Of a stretch of DNA of 39,856 bases, positions 7,786-17,570 are shown piece by piece. The notes beneath the pieces are model-generated. The model did not search any database. It saw only the letters and a list, made by a program, of their open reading frames with translations, and was not told the DNA's origin. Location of the stretch: the NCBI GenBank assembly GCA_028684915.1, contig JAQUEZ010000040.1, positions 1 through 39,856 of the forward strand, in the 5' to 3' direction. Numbering within the stretch: position 1 is the stretch's first letter; each line of letters opens with the position of its first letter. Source of the DNA: Desulfobulbus sp. GTDB taxonomy: Bacteria > Desulfobacterota > Desulfobulbia > Desulfobulbales > Desulfobulbaceae. Both the position numbers and the translations under genes were made by a program.

Positions 7786-8517
7786 CTATTCTTTTTTGGC
7801 GTTCTCAGCCTTTTCTTTGGCCGGAGGCTGGATCTCGAGCAGCTCCACCTGGAAATTCAGCATCGAACCGGGCTCGATAACCGGAGGAGCACCACGATCG
7901 CCGTACGCCAAATCCGGTGGGATAAACAGCTCAACAGTCGAGCCCACTTCCATCAGAGGCAGTGCCTCTTGCCAACCGGCAATTACCTGGTTGACCTGGA
8001 ACACGGCGGGCTCGTTACGCTTATAAGAGCTATCGAATTCCTTGCCGTCGATCAGAGTGCCCTTATACTGCACCTTGACGGTATCGGTAGGAAGCGGTTT
8101 AGCGCCCTGGCCTTTTTTAATCACCTTATACTGCAGGCCAGACTTGGTCTCAACCACGCCTTCCTTTGCCTTATTGGCTTTGAGGAACTCCTCGGCGGCC
8201 TTGCGATTTTTCTGGATCATGGATACAGCCTTCTTGACCTGCTTTTCCTGCTGCCGTTTGGCAAAGGCCTGCTGGATGGCAGCAGCATCAGCCGGGCTGA
8301 GCAGCGGTTTGTTGCCGGTGTAGCCATCGACAATTCCCTGCTGGAGTACGTTCAGATCGAACTTCTCCTCAAGCCCCTTGAAATATTCCCCCAAATCAAG
8401 CCCCATGGCATAACTGAGCTTTTGCTCATCGTTCTTCAACTCCGTCGGCTGATCGGCCGCACAAGCCGTGCCCACTGTAACAAACAGGGACAGCAACCCG
8501 GACATCAACAATTTCAT
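7786..8517 (-). CDS. Exported FKBP-type peptidyl-prolyl isomerase (Mip/FkpA-like)
   Basis: This 243-aa protein speeds cis-trans isomerisation of prolyl bonds in exported proteins. Residues 1-20 form a Sec signal peptide (Lys, hydrophobic run, AxA-like end at TACAA). A helical dimerisation region follows (about 28-120; KLSYAMGLDLGEYF to EEFLKANKA), then the FKBP domain (about 130-232) with VKVQYKGTLIDGKEFDSS, FQVNQVIAGWQEAL, FIPPDLAYGDRG and the closing LNFQVELLEI. The tail is Lys/Glu-rich. The ATG at 8517 has AAGGAGAA five bases upstream. The frame is open to 8697, but that extension lacks a ribosome site and would hide the signal peptide. The order matches Mip/FkpA proteins closely. Confidence 0.93.
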   Translation of the reverse strand: MKLLMSGLLSLFVTVGTACAADQPTELKNDEQKLSYAMGLDLGEYFKGLEEKFDLNVLQQGIVDGYTGNKPLLSPADAAAIQQAFAKRQQEKQVKKAVSMIQKNRKAAEEFLKANKAKEGVVETKSGLQYKVIKKGQGAKPLPTDTVKVQYKGTLIDGKEFDSSYKRNEPAVFQVNQVIAGWQEALPLMEVGSTVELFIPPDLAYGDRGAPPVIEPGSMLNFQVELLEIQPPAKEKAENAKKE

Positions 8518-8742
8518 ACAGTTCTCCTTGAACAAAGTTGGGAATGGGATGGCCTCATCATATGTCCGGCGGTGGGTCATGCCAAGACCCGGATGACGGC
8601 CAGGTCGGTTCGATGCAGCCTGTGGTGGATTGGGCGGCCCTTTTTTCAGCCCCCACTCCGATACGCGAGCGCAACACTTACGGCACAAGCTAAGCACCCT
8701 TGCGCCTTAAGTGTCCACAATTTTTTTAAGCTCTTCTTCTTT

Positions 8743-10041
8743 TTATAATTTGCGGCGATCAATGACCCGTTTAGCCTTCCCCTCGGAGCGCTCCAAACGC
8801 TTCTCCTCGACCAGTTTGACATCGACACTCAAGCCCAACTCGGAGGCGAGACGACTCTTGATGGTATCGATTACTTTGCGCTGTTTTTTCATTTCGTCAA
8901 AGAAGATCGACTCCATCACCTCGACCATAACCGTGATCTTATCGGCGTGATTTTCCCGCTCAACGATGATCTGATAATGGGGTTCTGTGCCCTCAACTTC
9001 AAACAGAACCTTTTCGATCTGCATCGGAAAGACATTGACGCCTTTAATGATCAGCATATCATCGGATCGCCCCATAACCCGCTGCATCCGTTTCATGGTC
9101 CGACCGCAGGCACAGGTGCCGGGGATAAACCGGGTAAGGTCGCGGGTGCGGTAGCGGATCATAGGAAAGGCCTCTTTGGTCAGAGTGGTAATCACCAGCT
9201 CGCCGACCTCGCCCTCGGCCACAGGTTCAAAGGTTTTGGGATCAAGGATCTCCAGCAAAAAATGATCTTCGTTGATGTGCAGACCGTTACACTCTTGGCA
9301 CTCACCGGCCACGCCAGGCCCCATCACCTCGGAAAGACCGTAGTTGTCGGTGGCGATGATGCCCAGTTTCTGGTGGATTTCTTGACGCATGGCCTCGGAC
9401 CAGGGCTCGCCGCCAAACAGTCCATAGCGCAGGGAGAGGCCGTTAGGGTTAATCCCCATTTCCATCATTGCATCCGCCAACACCAAGGCATAGGACGGGG
9501 TGCAGACCAGGGCGGTGGTTTTGAAATCCTGCATGATCTGGATCTGGCGCTTGGTGTTACCCGCAGATATGGGAATAACCGAGGCGCCGATGGTCTCGGC
9601 ACCGTAATGGAGGCCAAAACCGCCAGTGAACAGGCCATAGCCGAAGGCAATCTGGATCACATCATTTTTAGTCACACCGGCAGCGGTGATCACCCGAGCC
9701 ACCAAGTTGGACCAGGTTTTAATGTCGTTGCGGCTGTAGCCGACCACCGTGGCCTGGCCTGAGGTTCCGGAGGAGGAATGCACCCGGACCACGTCACGCA
9801 GGGGGACGGCGAACAGACCGTAGGGATAGTTATCGCGCAGATCCTGCTTCTCGGTAAACGGTAACCGTCGCAGGTCGTCCAGGGAGCGGATATCGTCGTA
9901 GTTAAATTTGATCTGCTCGAATTTTTTCTTATAGAAGGGGACGTTGGTTCCCACCCGGTACAGCGTCGACTGCAGACGCTCGAGTTGGAGTTGTTCCAGA
10001 TCCTCCCTTGCCATACATTCGCGTTCCGGTTCCCAGTACAT
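8743..10041 (-). CDS. paaK: Phenylacetate-CoA ligase (AMP-forming), copy 1
   Basis: This 432-aa protein has the normal PaaK length. It would make aryl-acetyl-CoA from the acid, ATP and CoA, or run the reverse AMP-forming step. The AMP-binding P-loop HSSSGTSGQ lies at about 88-96, GYGLFTGG and the acyl-binding region follow, then [12 protein letters not shown] near 236 and [10 protein letters not shown], with a C-terminal AMP-binding domain ending in the Arg-rich [12 protein letters not shown]. It is a paralogue of the gene at 15645-16946, sharing the whole layout. It lies about 70 bases beyond livF on the same strand, so it may be the last gene of the liv unit. The substrate could be phenylacetate, a hydroxy- or indole-acetate. 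Confidence 0.92.
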   Translation of the reverse strand: MYWEPERECMAREDLEQLQLERLQSTLYRVGTNVPFYKKKFEQIKFNYDDIRSLDDLRRLPFTEKQDLRDNYPYGLFAVPLRDVVRVHSSSGTSGQATVVGYSRNDIKTWSNLVARVITAAGVTKNDVIQIAFGYGLFTGGFGLHYGAETIGASVIPISAGNTKRQIQIMQDFKTTALVCTPSYALVLADAMMEMGINPNGLSLRYGLFGGEPWSEAMRQEIHQKLGIIATDNYGLSEVMGPGVAGECQECNGLHINEDHFLLEILDPKTFEPVAEGEVGELVITTLTKEAFPMIRYRTRDLTRFIPGTCACGRTMKRMQRVMGRSDDMLIIKGVNVFPMQIEKVLFEVEGTEPHYQIIVERENHADKITVMVEVMESIFFDEMKKQRKVIDTIKSRLASELGLSVDVKLVEEKRLERSEGKAKRVIDRRKL

Positions 10042-10111
10042 AATAAATTGTTTCGTGTGTTAGGGGGTTAGTCTGTTTGGTTGTCGGTTAAACAATTTCG
10101 GACGCAACAAC

Positions 10112-10840
10112 CTATTCTGCAATTTTTTCCCGCCCAAGGTAGGCGCGCTGCACATCGGTATTAGCGAGAAGATGGGTGGCCGGCCCTTGGACGATCACCT
10201 TGCCGACCTCAAGCACGTAGCCGCGATCGGCGATGCCCAGAGCCGCCTTGGCATTTTGTTCGATGAGCAGCACCGTGTTCCCCTCCTCACGAAGGCGCCG
10301 GATAATCTGAAAGATATCGCGCACAATCAGGGGGGCCAGTCCGGTGGAGGGCTCATCCATCATGACCAGCCGCGGTTTGGACATCAGCGCCCGTCCCATA
10401 GCCAGCATCTGTTGTTCACCGCCGGAAAGGGTGCCGGCCAGTTGCTGACGCCGTTCACGGAGGATGGGAAAGAGCTCATATTGGTGCAAAAGCTCCTTAT
10501 GGACCGCAGTCCGCCCTTCCCGCTTTTGCAACACATGACCGCCGAGCAGCAGATTTTCCTCCACCGACATCGAGGCAAAGACCTGACGATTTTCCGGGAC
10601 CAGGGCACAGCCCGAGGCCACGATCTGCCCCACCGAGCTGCGGCCGCAGCCACGATCAAGGAAGCTGATTTCGCCCTTGGTCGGTTTGATCAGACCGATG
10701 AGGGTATGCAGTAGGGTCGTCTTGCCGGCACCGTTGGCGCCGATCATGGTCACGATCTCACCGGGATCAACGTGGAGCGAGATATTTTTCAGGACCCGGA
10801 GTTTGCCGTAACCGGCATCGAGGTTTCGAATCTTGAGCAT
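10112..10840 (-). CDS. livF: Branched-chain amino acid ABC transporter ATPase LivF
   Basis: This 242-aa cytoplasmic ATPase powers amino-acid uptake through LivHM. It has Walker A GANGAGKTT (about 34-42), the Q-loop near the VPENRQVF stretch, signature LSGGEQQMLAMGRAL (near 138), Walker B LVMMDEPSTGL and the H-loop replaced by the LivF-type LLIEQN. Length and the VPENRQVF segment are typical of LivF. It follows livG by 32 bases. The ATG at 10840 lacks a strong ribosome site, so it may rely on coupling to livG. Confidence 0.95.
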   Translation of the reverse strand: MLKIRNLDAGYGKLRVLKNISLHVDPGEIVTMIGANGAGKTTLLHTLIGLIKPTKGEISFLDRGCGRSSVGQIVASGCALVPENRQVFASMSVEENLLLGGHVLQKREGRTAVHKELLHQYELFPILRERRQQLAGTLSGGEQQMLAMGRALMSKPRLVMMDEPSTGLAPLIVRDIFQIIRRLREEGNTVLLIEQNAKAALGIADRGYVLEVGKVIVQGPATHLLANTDVQRAYLGREKIAE

Positions 10841-10872
10841 GGGGAATCGATTGGGGCAAAGAAAAAAACCGC

Positions 10873-11682
10873 CTAGACGGTTTCGTCCTCACCCAGATAA
10901 ATTTTAATGACTTCCTCGTTCTGCTGAATATTGACCGGGACGTCCTCGGCCAGCTTAGAGCCAAAGCTAAGGACCACGATCTCATCGGAGATATCCATGA
11001 CCAACGACATATCGTGCTCAACAAGCAGCACGGTGATGCCCATATCGCGGATGGTGCAGATAAGGCGAGCCACCTCGGCGGTCTCGTAGATGTTGAGCCC
11101 CGCTGCCGGTTCATCGAGCAGGAGGAGCTTGGGTTCCAGGGCAAGGGCTCGGGCCATTTCCACTGCTCGCTGTTGACCAAAGGCCAGGCTTGCGGCCTCG
11201 ACATCGGCCAGCTCGGCGATACCCATCAGATCGAGCAACTCCAGGGAGCGGGCACGGTTGGCCCGTTCTTCCTTCCAGGTGGAAGGCAGCGAAAGCATTC
11301 CGGCAAAAAAACCGCATTTGCTCTGGGTATGGCGACCGACCATGACACATTCCAGGGCACTCATGCCGTGAAAAAGTTTGATGTTCTGGAAGGTGCGGGC
11401 CATACCGAGGCGAGCAATCTCGTGGGTCTTTTTCGTCTGAATTGGTCGACCGCGAAAGTTGATCCTGCCAGCAGTCACCGGCAGATTGCCGGCAATGAGA
11501 TTAAACAAGGTGGTCTTGCCGGCACCGTTGGGGCCGATCACCGCCTTGATGCTGCCGGTGGCCACCTTAAAGCTGACATCGTTGACCGCATGCAGCCCAC
11601 CAAAGCGCTTATGTACGCCCTGGAGCTCGAGCATGGTTTCCAGGCTGCTTGGCGGCCCGACCTTGCTAGCGGGGGTGCTCAT
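10873..11682 (-). CDS. livG: Branched-chain amino acid ABC transporter ATPase LivG
   Basis: This 269-aa ATPase is the partner of LivF. It has Walker A GPNGAGKTT (about 52-60), GMARTFQNIKLF after the Q-loop, a LivG-type signature LAFGQQRAVEMARAL, Walker B LLLLDEPAAGLN and the H-loop VLLVEHDM. The insertion between Q-loop and signature (hydrophilic, ERANRARSLEL) is typical of LivG. The start ATG overlaps the livM stop by four bases (ATGA), a classic coupling arrangement within the operon. Confidence 0.95.
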   Translation of the reverse strand: MSTPASKVGPPSSLETMLELQGVHKRFGGLHAVNDVSFKVATGSIKAVIGPNGAGKTTLFNLIAGNLPVTAGRINFRGRPIQTKKTHEIARLGMARTFQNIKLFHGMSALECVMVGRHTQSKCGFFAGMLSLPSTWKEERANRARSLELLDLMGIAELADVEAASLAFGQQRAVEMARALALEPKLLLLDEPAAGLNIYETAEVARLICTIRDMGITVLLVEHDMSLVMDISDEIVVLSFGSKLAEDVPVNIQQNEEVIKIYLGEDETV

Positions 11683-12743
11683 GAGTGGCCTCCCAGAATC
11701 AGCTGACGAAGCAGTGGACGCAGCTTCAGGCTGAGAATTCCATCCGGGGCAAAGAGCATCACCAGGATCAAAATGGTGCCGAAAACCGCATCGTCATAGG
11801 TCCCAAAGACCCCTCGCAAGGAGAGGAAGGTCAGCCCCACCCCCATGATCAGGATACCCCAAAGGTTGAGCATACCGCCCACCGCCACCAGGGCCACATA
11901 ACGCACCGACTTCATCACCGAAGCCTCGCTCGGGCCGATGCCGCCGTTGTAGTGGGTAAGCAGAACCCCGGCAAGGGCAGCATAGACCGCACTGAGAACA
12001 AAGACCTGGAGTTTAAACCGGGCAGTGTTAACTCCGGAGGCTTCGGCAGCCTCTTCCGAACTGTGCAGAGAACGCAGGGCTCGGCCGACCCGGGACCCGA
12101 TCAGGTTGATCAAAAAAAGCATGCCCAGGATAAGCAGGACCCAAGCGGTATAAAAGTTGAGCACCCGATGGGCACTGTCGCCGCTGATGGTCAAAAAAGG
12201 CAGCAGATGAAATCCCGGAACTTCGGTGATACCGTCGGCCTCACCGAAATAAGGCGTGGCCAGAAAAAGACGGTAAACAATGGTGCCGAATCCCAAGGTA
12301 GCCATGGCCAGATAATGGCCCTTGAGCTTGAGCACCGGAATACCGAGGAGCAAGGCGACGAGGGCGGCAGTGAACACGGCAAAGAGGCAGGCCACCCAGG
12401 GCGTAATCGTCACCAGGGTGGAGCCGTAGATATCCTGGCCGTGCACCAACGCCCCGGCCTGATCTAGGAGCTGCAGCCACCAACTCTGGCCAAAGGGCTC
12501 CAGGTTGCGAGTGGTCAGCCCTGCAGCCAGATAGCCGCCGATGGCGAAAAATCCAGCATGGCCGATGGAAATCTGGCCGGCATAGCCCATAAGTACGCCC
12601 AGGCCGATAATCACCATGCCATAGTAGGCCGACATGGTCAACTGGGTCAGATAATACTGGGTGTCGGTGAGCACGGTAACTCCATGCAGCAGCACCACCA
12701 GCAGACAGAGCCCGAGCAACGGGAGATGTTTTCGGGGCTTCAT
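11679..12743 (-). CDS. livM: Branched-chain amino acid ABC transporter permease LivM
   Basis: This 354-aa integral membrane permease has about ten helices. LivM hallmarks are MGYAGQISIGHAGFFAIGGY (about 52-71) near the N-terminus, the VLKLKGHYLAMATLGFG loop, and the coupling region LRSLHSSEEAAEASGVN that contacts the ATPases. It overlaps livH by one base (TGATG) at its start and livG by four at its end. A cytoplasmic N-terminus and normal length support an intact subunit. Confidence 0.95.
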   Translation of the reverse strand: MKPRKHLPLLGLCLLVVLLHGVTVLTDTQYYLTQLTMSAYYGMVIIGLGVLMGYAGQISIGHAGFFAIGGYLAAGLTTRNLEPFGQSWWLQLLDQAGALVHGQDIYGSTLVTITPWVACLFAVFTAALVALLLGIPVLKLKGHYLAMATLGFGTIVYRLFLATPYFGEADGITEVPGFHLLPFLTISGDSAHRVLNFYTAWVLLILGMLFLINLIGSRVGRALRSLHSSEEAAEASGVNTARFKLQVFVLSAVYAALAGVLLTHYNGGIGPSEASVMKSVRYVALVAVGGMLNLWGILIMGVGLTFLSLRGVFGTYDDAVFGTILILVMLFAPDGILSLKLRPLLRQLILGGHS

Positions 12744-13633
12744 CAGAAATCCTTTAAGCGTGCCGCGTCACTGGACCCGAACAGTCCGTGCGGTTTAACA
12801 AAGAGAATAATCAGGAGAATAGTGATCGAAATCGCGTCCTGGAAAGCCAACGGTACCACCGATACCGAGAAGGCCTCGATGATTCCGAGCAGAATACCCG
12901 CAGCCACCGCCGCCGCCGAATTGCCTAAGCCGCCGAGGATAGCCACGGTGAAGCCCTTGATCGCAAGCGAGGTCCCGCTATCGTACTGGGTATAGGTGAT
13001 CGGCGACATGACGCAGCCAGCCAGAGCACCGATACCGGCGCTGAGCATGAACGATAGGGTGACCATGTTGCGGGCATTGATACCGCAAAGCAGGGCTGCT
13101 GTTCGATTGGCCGAACAGGCACGCATCTCCCGGCCCACCGGCGTGTTCTTGAAAAACAGGCTCAGACCCATCATCATCACACCGCAGGCGACAATAACCC
13201 AGACTACCTGGGGCGAAATATGCACGCTGCCCAGGGAAAAAGTAGTGATCTCGTTGCCGTAAAAATAGGGCAGACTGCGGATCGACTCACCCCAAATATG
13301 GAGGGCAGCTTCCCGCAGAAGAATGGAGATACCGATGGTGATAATAATCATCCGTAACACCGAGGGGCTCCTCAGCCAGCGGATAAACAACGTCTCAATC
13401 AGCGCACCGACAAGCATGGTGATCACCACCGAACCGGCAATGGCCCACGGCAGGGGCAAGTAGTGCAGCAGGGAGATCGAAATCATCCCCCCCAGCATAA
13501 CAAATTCGCCTTGGGCGAAATTGATGATACCGGTGGCGTTATAGATGATGTTGAACCCGATGGCGACAATGGCGTAAATCGAGCCATAGGTGATGCCGGC
13601 AAAGAGGTATTGAAAAAAGAGATCCGGACTCAT
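12743..13633 (-). CDS. livH: Branched-chain amino acid ABC transporter permease LivH
   Basis: This 296-aa permease has the LivH signature near the N-terminus (GSIYAIVAIGFNIIYNATG, then INFAQGEFVMLGGM) and the EAA-like loop MRACSANRTAALLCGINARN (about 183-202) that docks on LivF/G. I chose the ATG at 13633 (MSPDLFFQYL). The frame is open to a TTG at 13684, but neither codon has a strong ribosome site, so the start is the weakest point of this call. The stop overlaps livM by one base. The substrate-binding protein gene ends about 57 bases upstream. Confidence 0.92.
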   Translation of the reverse strand: MSPDLFFQYLFAGITYGSIYAIVAIGFNIIYNATGIINFAQGEFVMLGGMISISLLHYLPLPWAIAGSVVITMLVGALIETLFIRWLRSPSVLRMIIITIGISILLREAALHIWGESIRSLPYFYGNEITTFSLGSVHISPQVVWVIVACGVMMMGLSLFFKNTPVGREMRACSANRTAALLCGINARNMVTLSFMLSAGIGALAGCVMSPITYTQYDSGTSLAIKGFTVAILGGLGNSAAAVAAGILLGIIEAFSVSVVPLAFQDAISITILLIILFVKPHGLFGSSDAARLKDF

Positions 13634-13690
13634 AAAAAAATTGCTGACCGACGAGGTGACACCCCGCCGGTCAGTCCTTTGCAAGCAGCG

Positions 13691-14851
13691 TTATTTACCC
13701 TGATACAGGATGAATTTACCGTCCTTGACCGTCATCATGGCAAAGGAATCGATGGTGAGTCCGTTGTGGTCCTGCGGGGTGAAAGAGAAGATCCCGCCGA
13801 CCCCGGCGAAATTCTTCAGGCCCTCCACCGCGTCGCGAACCTTGGCGCGATCATTACCGCCCTTCTTTATCGCGGCCACGACCATGTTCATGGCGTCATA
13901 GGCATAACCGCCAAAGGCAGAGGTTGCTTCCTTGTACTTGGCCTCATAGTCTTTTTTGTACCGACTCAACAGGGCCTTTTGCGGATTGGCCTTATCCAGG
14001 GCCTCGACCACCAGGAGGCGGCCGCAGGGAAAGATGATTCCCTCGGCAGCAGCACCGGCAGCCTCTGCGTATTTGATATTACCGAAACCGTGGCTCTGGA
14101 ACAGGGGCACCTGCCAACCGGCTTGGCGCATGTTCTTGGCAATGATCGCCTGGGCGGGAACCACTGACCAGTTGATCACGGCCTGGATGGAGCTATCGGC
14201 CTTAAGTTTGGCCACCAGGGCACTGAGATCGGTGGCCTTGCTGTCATAGGTTTCAGACGCCACAACTTTGACACCAAAGCTCGGTGCCATCTTTTCCAAC
14301 TGGGCCTTACCGGCCTTACCGAAGCCGTCATTACCAGCGGCAATGGCGATGGTGTTGATCTTCAGGCGCTGCATCTCCTCAAAGATCATCTGGGCGGCAA
14401 AAGAATCCTTTTGCGGGGTCTTAAAAACATAAGAAGCCACCGGGTCAACGATTACCTCGGCAGCGGCACAGGAGATCAGGGTTGTTTTGCCGGCCTCGGC
14501 GATCTTCTTCACCGCCATGGACTCACCGGAGGTCGAGGGCCCGATAATGGCCACGACTTTATCTTCCTCGATCAACTGTTTGGTGAAGGAGACCGCTTTT
14601 TCGGAGCTACCGGCAGTGTCCTTGATGATCAACTCGAGAGTATCGCCGTTGATCCCCCCGGCCTTGTTGATTTTTTCGACCACCATCTCGGCACTTCTCG
14701 CCTCGGGTCCTCCCAGGAAAGAGGCCGGTCCGGTGACGGCAAAAATCGCTCCCACCTTGATGGTTCCAGCCCAAGCCGGAGCCAGCATGGTGGTTAGGGC
14801 AATGCAACAGGCCGCCCCTCCCAAAGCCACTTGTATGATACTGCGTTTCAT
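13691..14851 (-). CDS. livJ: Branched-chain amino acid ABC transporter substrate-binding protein
   Basis: This 386-aa periplasmic binding protein is of the Leu/Ile/Val family (type I fold). A Sec signal peptide spans residues 1-28 (MKRSIIQVALGG, hydrophobic core, cleavage after APAWA). The mature start GTIKVGAIFAVTGPASFLG is typical of LivJ/LivK, followed by INGDTLELIIKDTAG and the hinge region AIIGPSTSGES. An AAGGGGGGA ribosome site lies just before the ATG at 14851. The ligand cannot be read from sequence. Because the operon flanks arylpyruvate genes, aromatic amino acids are as likely as Leu/Ile/Val. It is the first gene of the liv unit and the usual high-copy component. Confidence 0.93.
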   Translation of the reverse strand: MKRSIIQVALGGAACCIALTTMLAPAWAGTIKVGAIFAVTGPASFLGGPEARSAEMVVEKINKAGGINGDTLELIIKDTAGSSEKAVSFTKQLIEEDKVVAIIGPSTSGESMAVKKIAEAGKTTLISCAAAEVIVDPVASYVFKTPQKDSFAAQMIFEEMQRLKINTIAIAAGNDGFGKAGKAQLEKMAPSFGVKVVASETYDSKATDLSALVAKLKADSSIQAVINWSVVPAQAIIAKNMRQAGWQVPLFQSHGFGNIKYAEAAGAAAEGIIFPCGRLLVVEALDKANPQKALLSRYKKDYEAKYKEATSAFGGYAYDAMNMVVAAIKKGGNDRAKVRDAVEGLKNFAGVGGIFSFTPQDHNGLTIDSFAMMTVKDGKFILYQGK

Positions 14852-14877
14852 GGTTCCCCCCTTGAGTTAGTGTTGAT

Positions 14878-15034
14878 GGCGTCGTCAAAACTTCGATCGA
14901 CTGGGTCGCAGCGTTTTCCTTGACACTCGACATACCTGCTGTAGGCCTTCGCGCCGAAAATAACACTACGCCCTGTGTATCTGTGTTTTTACTGAGCCAT
15001 CTCTTAGAGTGTGATGGACTTTTTACGAATCCAC
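14878..15034. repeat. Dispersed 157-bp repeat, copy B
   Basis: This is the second copy of the element at 7584-7740, same length and same orientation relative to the plus strand. The terminal hairpin is degraded here (GATGGACT against AATCCACC) and the central inverted repeat is weaker than in copy A. It fills the gap between the livJ start and the ACT-gene terminator, so it lies in or near the livJ promoter region. Confidence 0.75.
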
Positions 15035-15046
15035 CCGTGTTGCTCC

Positions 15047-15095
15047 TGCAGAAAAGAAGGCCCTGTCCGATTGATCATCTCAACCGGACAAGGCC
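15047..15095 (-). terminator. Terminator of the ior-paaK-ACT unit
   Basis: On the minus strand, arms 15085-15095 and 15059-15069 (GGCCTTGTCCG with CGGACAGGGCC, one mismatch) form a strong stem, then TTCTTTTCT. It lies 16 bases beyond the ACT-gene stop and separates that unit from the liv operon. Confidence 0.7.
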
Positions 15096-15110
15096 TGGGA
15101 CTGCATATAA

Positions 15111-15542
15111 TTAGAGGCCGCAGATCTGGGCCCCGGTCAACAGGACAAAACCGTTGCCCTGTAAAACCTCGATCGCCTTGTCCATTTCGTCGAAACGGAA
15201 GATCAGCACCGCATTGGCTCCGCTCTTGTTGACAAAGGCATACATATATTCAACGTTCAGGGCTGCCGCGTGGACAACTTTAAGCACGCTGGCCAAGCCG
15301 CCGGACCGATCCGGCACCTCGACGGCGACCACGTTGGTCTTGCCCACGGTGAAACCGCCGGCACGCAGGGTCTCCTTGGCCAGATCGACCTTGTCGACGA
15401 TCAAGCGCAGAATGCCAAAATCGGCGGTATCGGCCACGGACAGAGCACGGATATTGATCTCGTTCTCCGCCAGGATACGGGTGATTTCCGCCAGACGTCC
15501 GGATTTATTCTCCAGAAAAACCGCAATCTGTTCTACACGCAT
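15111..15542 (-). CDS. Tandem ACT-domain protein
   Basis: This 143-aa protein contains two ACT domains and nothing else. The first starts at [16 protein letters not shown] (4-19) and the second at [16 protein letters not shown] (about 71-86). ACT domains bind amino acids and act as sensors. Stand-alone tandem ACT proteins of this size are often found beside iorA, iorB and paaK. It probably senses an aromatic or branched-chain amino acid and adjusts the neighbouring enzymes; the mechanism is unknown. Start: ATG at 15542 with GGAGG seven bases upstream. It ends at a terminator, so it is the last gene of the ior unit. Confidence 0.88.
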   Translation of the reverse strand: MRVEQIAVFLENKSGRLAEITRILAENEINIRALSVADTADFGILRLIVDKVDLAKETLRAGGFTVGKTNVVAVEVPDRSGGLASVLKVVHAAALNVEYMYAFVNKSGANAVLIFRFDEMDKAIEVLQGNGFVLLTGAQICGL

Positions 15543-15644
15543 ACGATCCTCCATAATTAAGGTGGAAAGTCTGTAGGTGGCGAGTCACTCAAGCAATCGA
15601 CAAAATTCCCCCTCACAGACTACAGTCTAGATACCCTCAATCGC

Positions 15645-16946
15645 TTAAATTTTGCGGCGATCTATAACCCGTTGCGCCTTCCCTTCGGAACGCTGGATCG
15701 AACGCGGCTCCACCAGTTTGACCTTAGTGGTGACACCGAGCATATCCTTGATCTCCGCCTGAATCTTCTTGGTCAGGTTTTCGAGAACGCGGATCTCGTC
15801 GGAAAAGATATGATCGCTCACCTCCACCAGAACCGACATCACATCGAGGTTGCCCTCACGGCTAACCTCGATCTGGTAGTGGGGCTCAACGCCCTCGATG
15901 CCCACCAGGACATGCTCCACCTGCGACGGGAAAACGTTGACTCCGCGGATAATGAGCATATCGTCGGTACGGCCGGAGACCTTCTCCATCCGGATCAGGG
16001 TACGGCCGCAGCCACAGGGTTCGATGAACAGGCGGGAGATATCCTTGGTCCGATAACGGATCAGCGGGAAAGCCTCTTTGGTCAGGGTGGTGAAGACCAA
16101 CTCCCCGGTCTCGCCGTAGGGCAGCACTTCAAAGGTGTCGGGATCGATAATCTCGGGGAGGAAATTATCCTCGAGAATGTGCATGCCATGATCGGAATGG
16201 AGACATTCCATGGACACGCCCGGACCGATAATCTCCGATAAACCGTAGATATCAAGGGCTTTGATACCCAACTTGCGCTCCACTTCCTCCCGCATGTTGC
16301 GGCTCCAGGGCTCGGCACCGTGGATGCCCACCCGCAGTTTCAACTGCTCCGGTGCCACGCCGGAATCAGCCATGGCGTCGGCCAGGTTGAGGGCATAGGA
16401 CGGGGTAGAAAGCAGGACCGTGGAACCAAAATCACGCATAATGTTGATCTGCCGTTTGGAATTGCCGCCGGAAACCGGAATGACCGTCGCTCCTAGGGCC
16501 TCGATCCCGTAATGGGCACCAAGACCACCGGTGAACAGACCGTAGCCATAGGCGTTGTGCACCATATCGCCCCGGGTCACTCCTGCCATGGTCAGACAGC
16601 GGGCCATGACCGATGCCCAGAGGTCGATATCTGCCTGGGTATAGCCGACCACGGTCGATTTTCCGGTGGTGCCGGAAGAGGCATGCACGCGGATAACATC
16701 GTCCATGGGCGTTGCGAACAGGCCAAAGGGGTAGTTATCCCGCAGGTCATCCTTGGTGGTAAACGGCAGCTTGCTCAGATCTTTGAGCGACTGGATATCG
16801 CCGGGCTTGACCCCGGCCCGATCCATCTTCTCCCGATAGGGCAACACCTTATCGTACATCCGGTGCACTAGGGCCTGCAATCGCTTCAGTTGGATCGATT
16901 CCAGTCCGGATCGCGGCAGCGTTTCGATTTCTTCCACCCACATCAT
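15645..16946 (-). CDS. paaK: Phenylacetate-CoA ligase (AMP-forming), copy 2
   Basis: This 433-aa PaaK enzyme interconverts aryl acetates and aryl-acetyl-CoA. It has [12 protein letters not shown] (about 88-99), [23 protein letters not shown] near 238, [10 protein letters not shown] and the C-terminal [11 protein letters not shown]. It sits 39 bases after iorB, whose product forms aryl-acetyl-CoA. In that setting the ligase likely runs toward acid plus ATP, or recycles excreted aryl acetates. The ATG at 16946 ([10 protein letters not shown]) has AGCGAGG upstream. A longer frame to 16982 would start within four bases of the iorB stop without a good site. It is distinct enough from copy 1 to suggest different substrates. 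Confidence 0.93.
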   Translation of the reverse strand: MMWVEEIETLPRSGLESIQLKRLQALVHRMYDKVLPYREKMDRAGVKPGDIQSLKDLSKLPFTTKDDLRDNYPFGLFATPMDDVIRVHASSGTTGKSTVVGYTQADIDLWASVMARCLTMAGVTRGDMVHNAYGYGLFTGGLGAHYGIEALGATVIPVSGGNSKRQINIMRDFGSTVLLSTPSYALNLADAMADSGVAPEQLKLRVGIHGAEPWSRNMREEVERKLGIKALDIYGLSEIIGPGVSMECLHSDHGMHILEDNFLPEIIDPDTFEVLPYGETGELVFTTLTKEAFPLIRYRTKDISRLFIEPCGCGRTLIRMEKVSGRTDDMLIIRGVNVFPSQVEHVLVGIEGVEPHYQIEVSREGNLDVMSVLVEVSDHIFSDEIRVLENLTKKIQAEIKDMLGVTTKVKLVEPRSIQRSEGKAQRVIDRRKI

Positions 16947-16985
16947 CGCATCACCTCGCTGTAGTTTTTGCCTAAAACGCATCGT

Positions 16986-17570
16986 TTAGGCGTAAACCGC
17001 CGCCCGACCGGCGGAAAAGGCTTTTTTGTTGACCTCGCGGAACCGCTCCTTGACCGTGCTGTCGATCACCTCAAGGAAAACCTCCGGATTGACCGCAAGG
17101 AAGTTGGACATCGCCCCAACCATGGCCACGTTGGCGGTACGCAACTCGCCTACAGACTCGGCCACGGCAAAGGCATCAATGGCAACCACGTTGATGTGGC
17201 GCGACTTGAGCTCATCAAGAATATTGTCCGGATACTTGGCCTTGCCGAGTGCCACCGACGGGGGCAGAATTTTCTGCGTGTTGACCACCACCGCACTGTC
17301 TTTGTGCAGATAGGGCAGATAACGGACCGCCTCGAGGATCTCAAAGGCAACGAGAATATCGGCACTCCCCGGCTCGATCAGCGGCGAGTAGACCTTCTCG
17401 CCATAACGCAGGTGAGCCTCAACCGAACCACCGCGCTGAGCCATGCCGTGGACCTCGCTTTTCTTGCAGTCAAACCCGGCTGCCAACTGTGCGTAGGCGG
17501 TCAATTCGCTGGCCAGCAGGATGCCCTGCCCGCCCACACCGGAAAAGAGAATATTGCCGCTCTGTTTCAT
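16986..17570 (-). CDS. iorB: Indolepyruvate:ferredoxin oxidoreductase, beta subunit
   Basis: This 194-aa gamma-type (2-oxoacid oxidoreductase) subunit pairs with IorA. It has the family N-terminus FSGVGGQGILLASELTAYA (about 9-27), KKSEVHGMAQRGGSVEAHLR (about 35-54) and VYSPLIEPGSADILVAFE (about 61-78). The length is typical. The start ATG overlaps the iorA stop by one base (TAATG), so the two subunits are made in equal amounts. With IorA it oxidatively decarboxylates arylpyruvates from Phe, Tyr and Trp transamination, reducing ferredoxin and forming the CoA ester. Confidence 0.95.
   Translation of the reverse strand: MKQSGNILFSGVGGQGILLASELTAYAQLAAGFDCKKSEVHGMAQRGGSVEAHLRYGEKVYSPLIEPGSADILVAFEILEAVRYLPYLHKDSAVVVNTQKILPPSVALGKAKYPDNILDELKSRHINVVAIDAFAVAESVGELRTANVAMVGAMSNFLAVNPEVFLEVIDSTVKERFREVNKKAFSAGRAAVYA

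Noticed and set aside
8518..8697. 60-residue N-terminal extension of the FKBP protein
   Set aside because: It has no ribosome site and would bury the signal peptide that begins at 8517.
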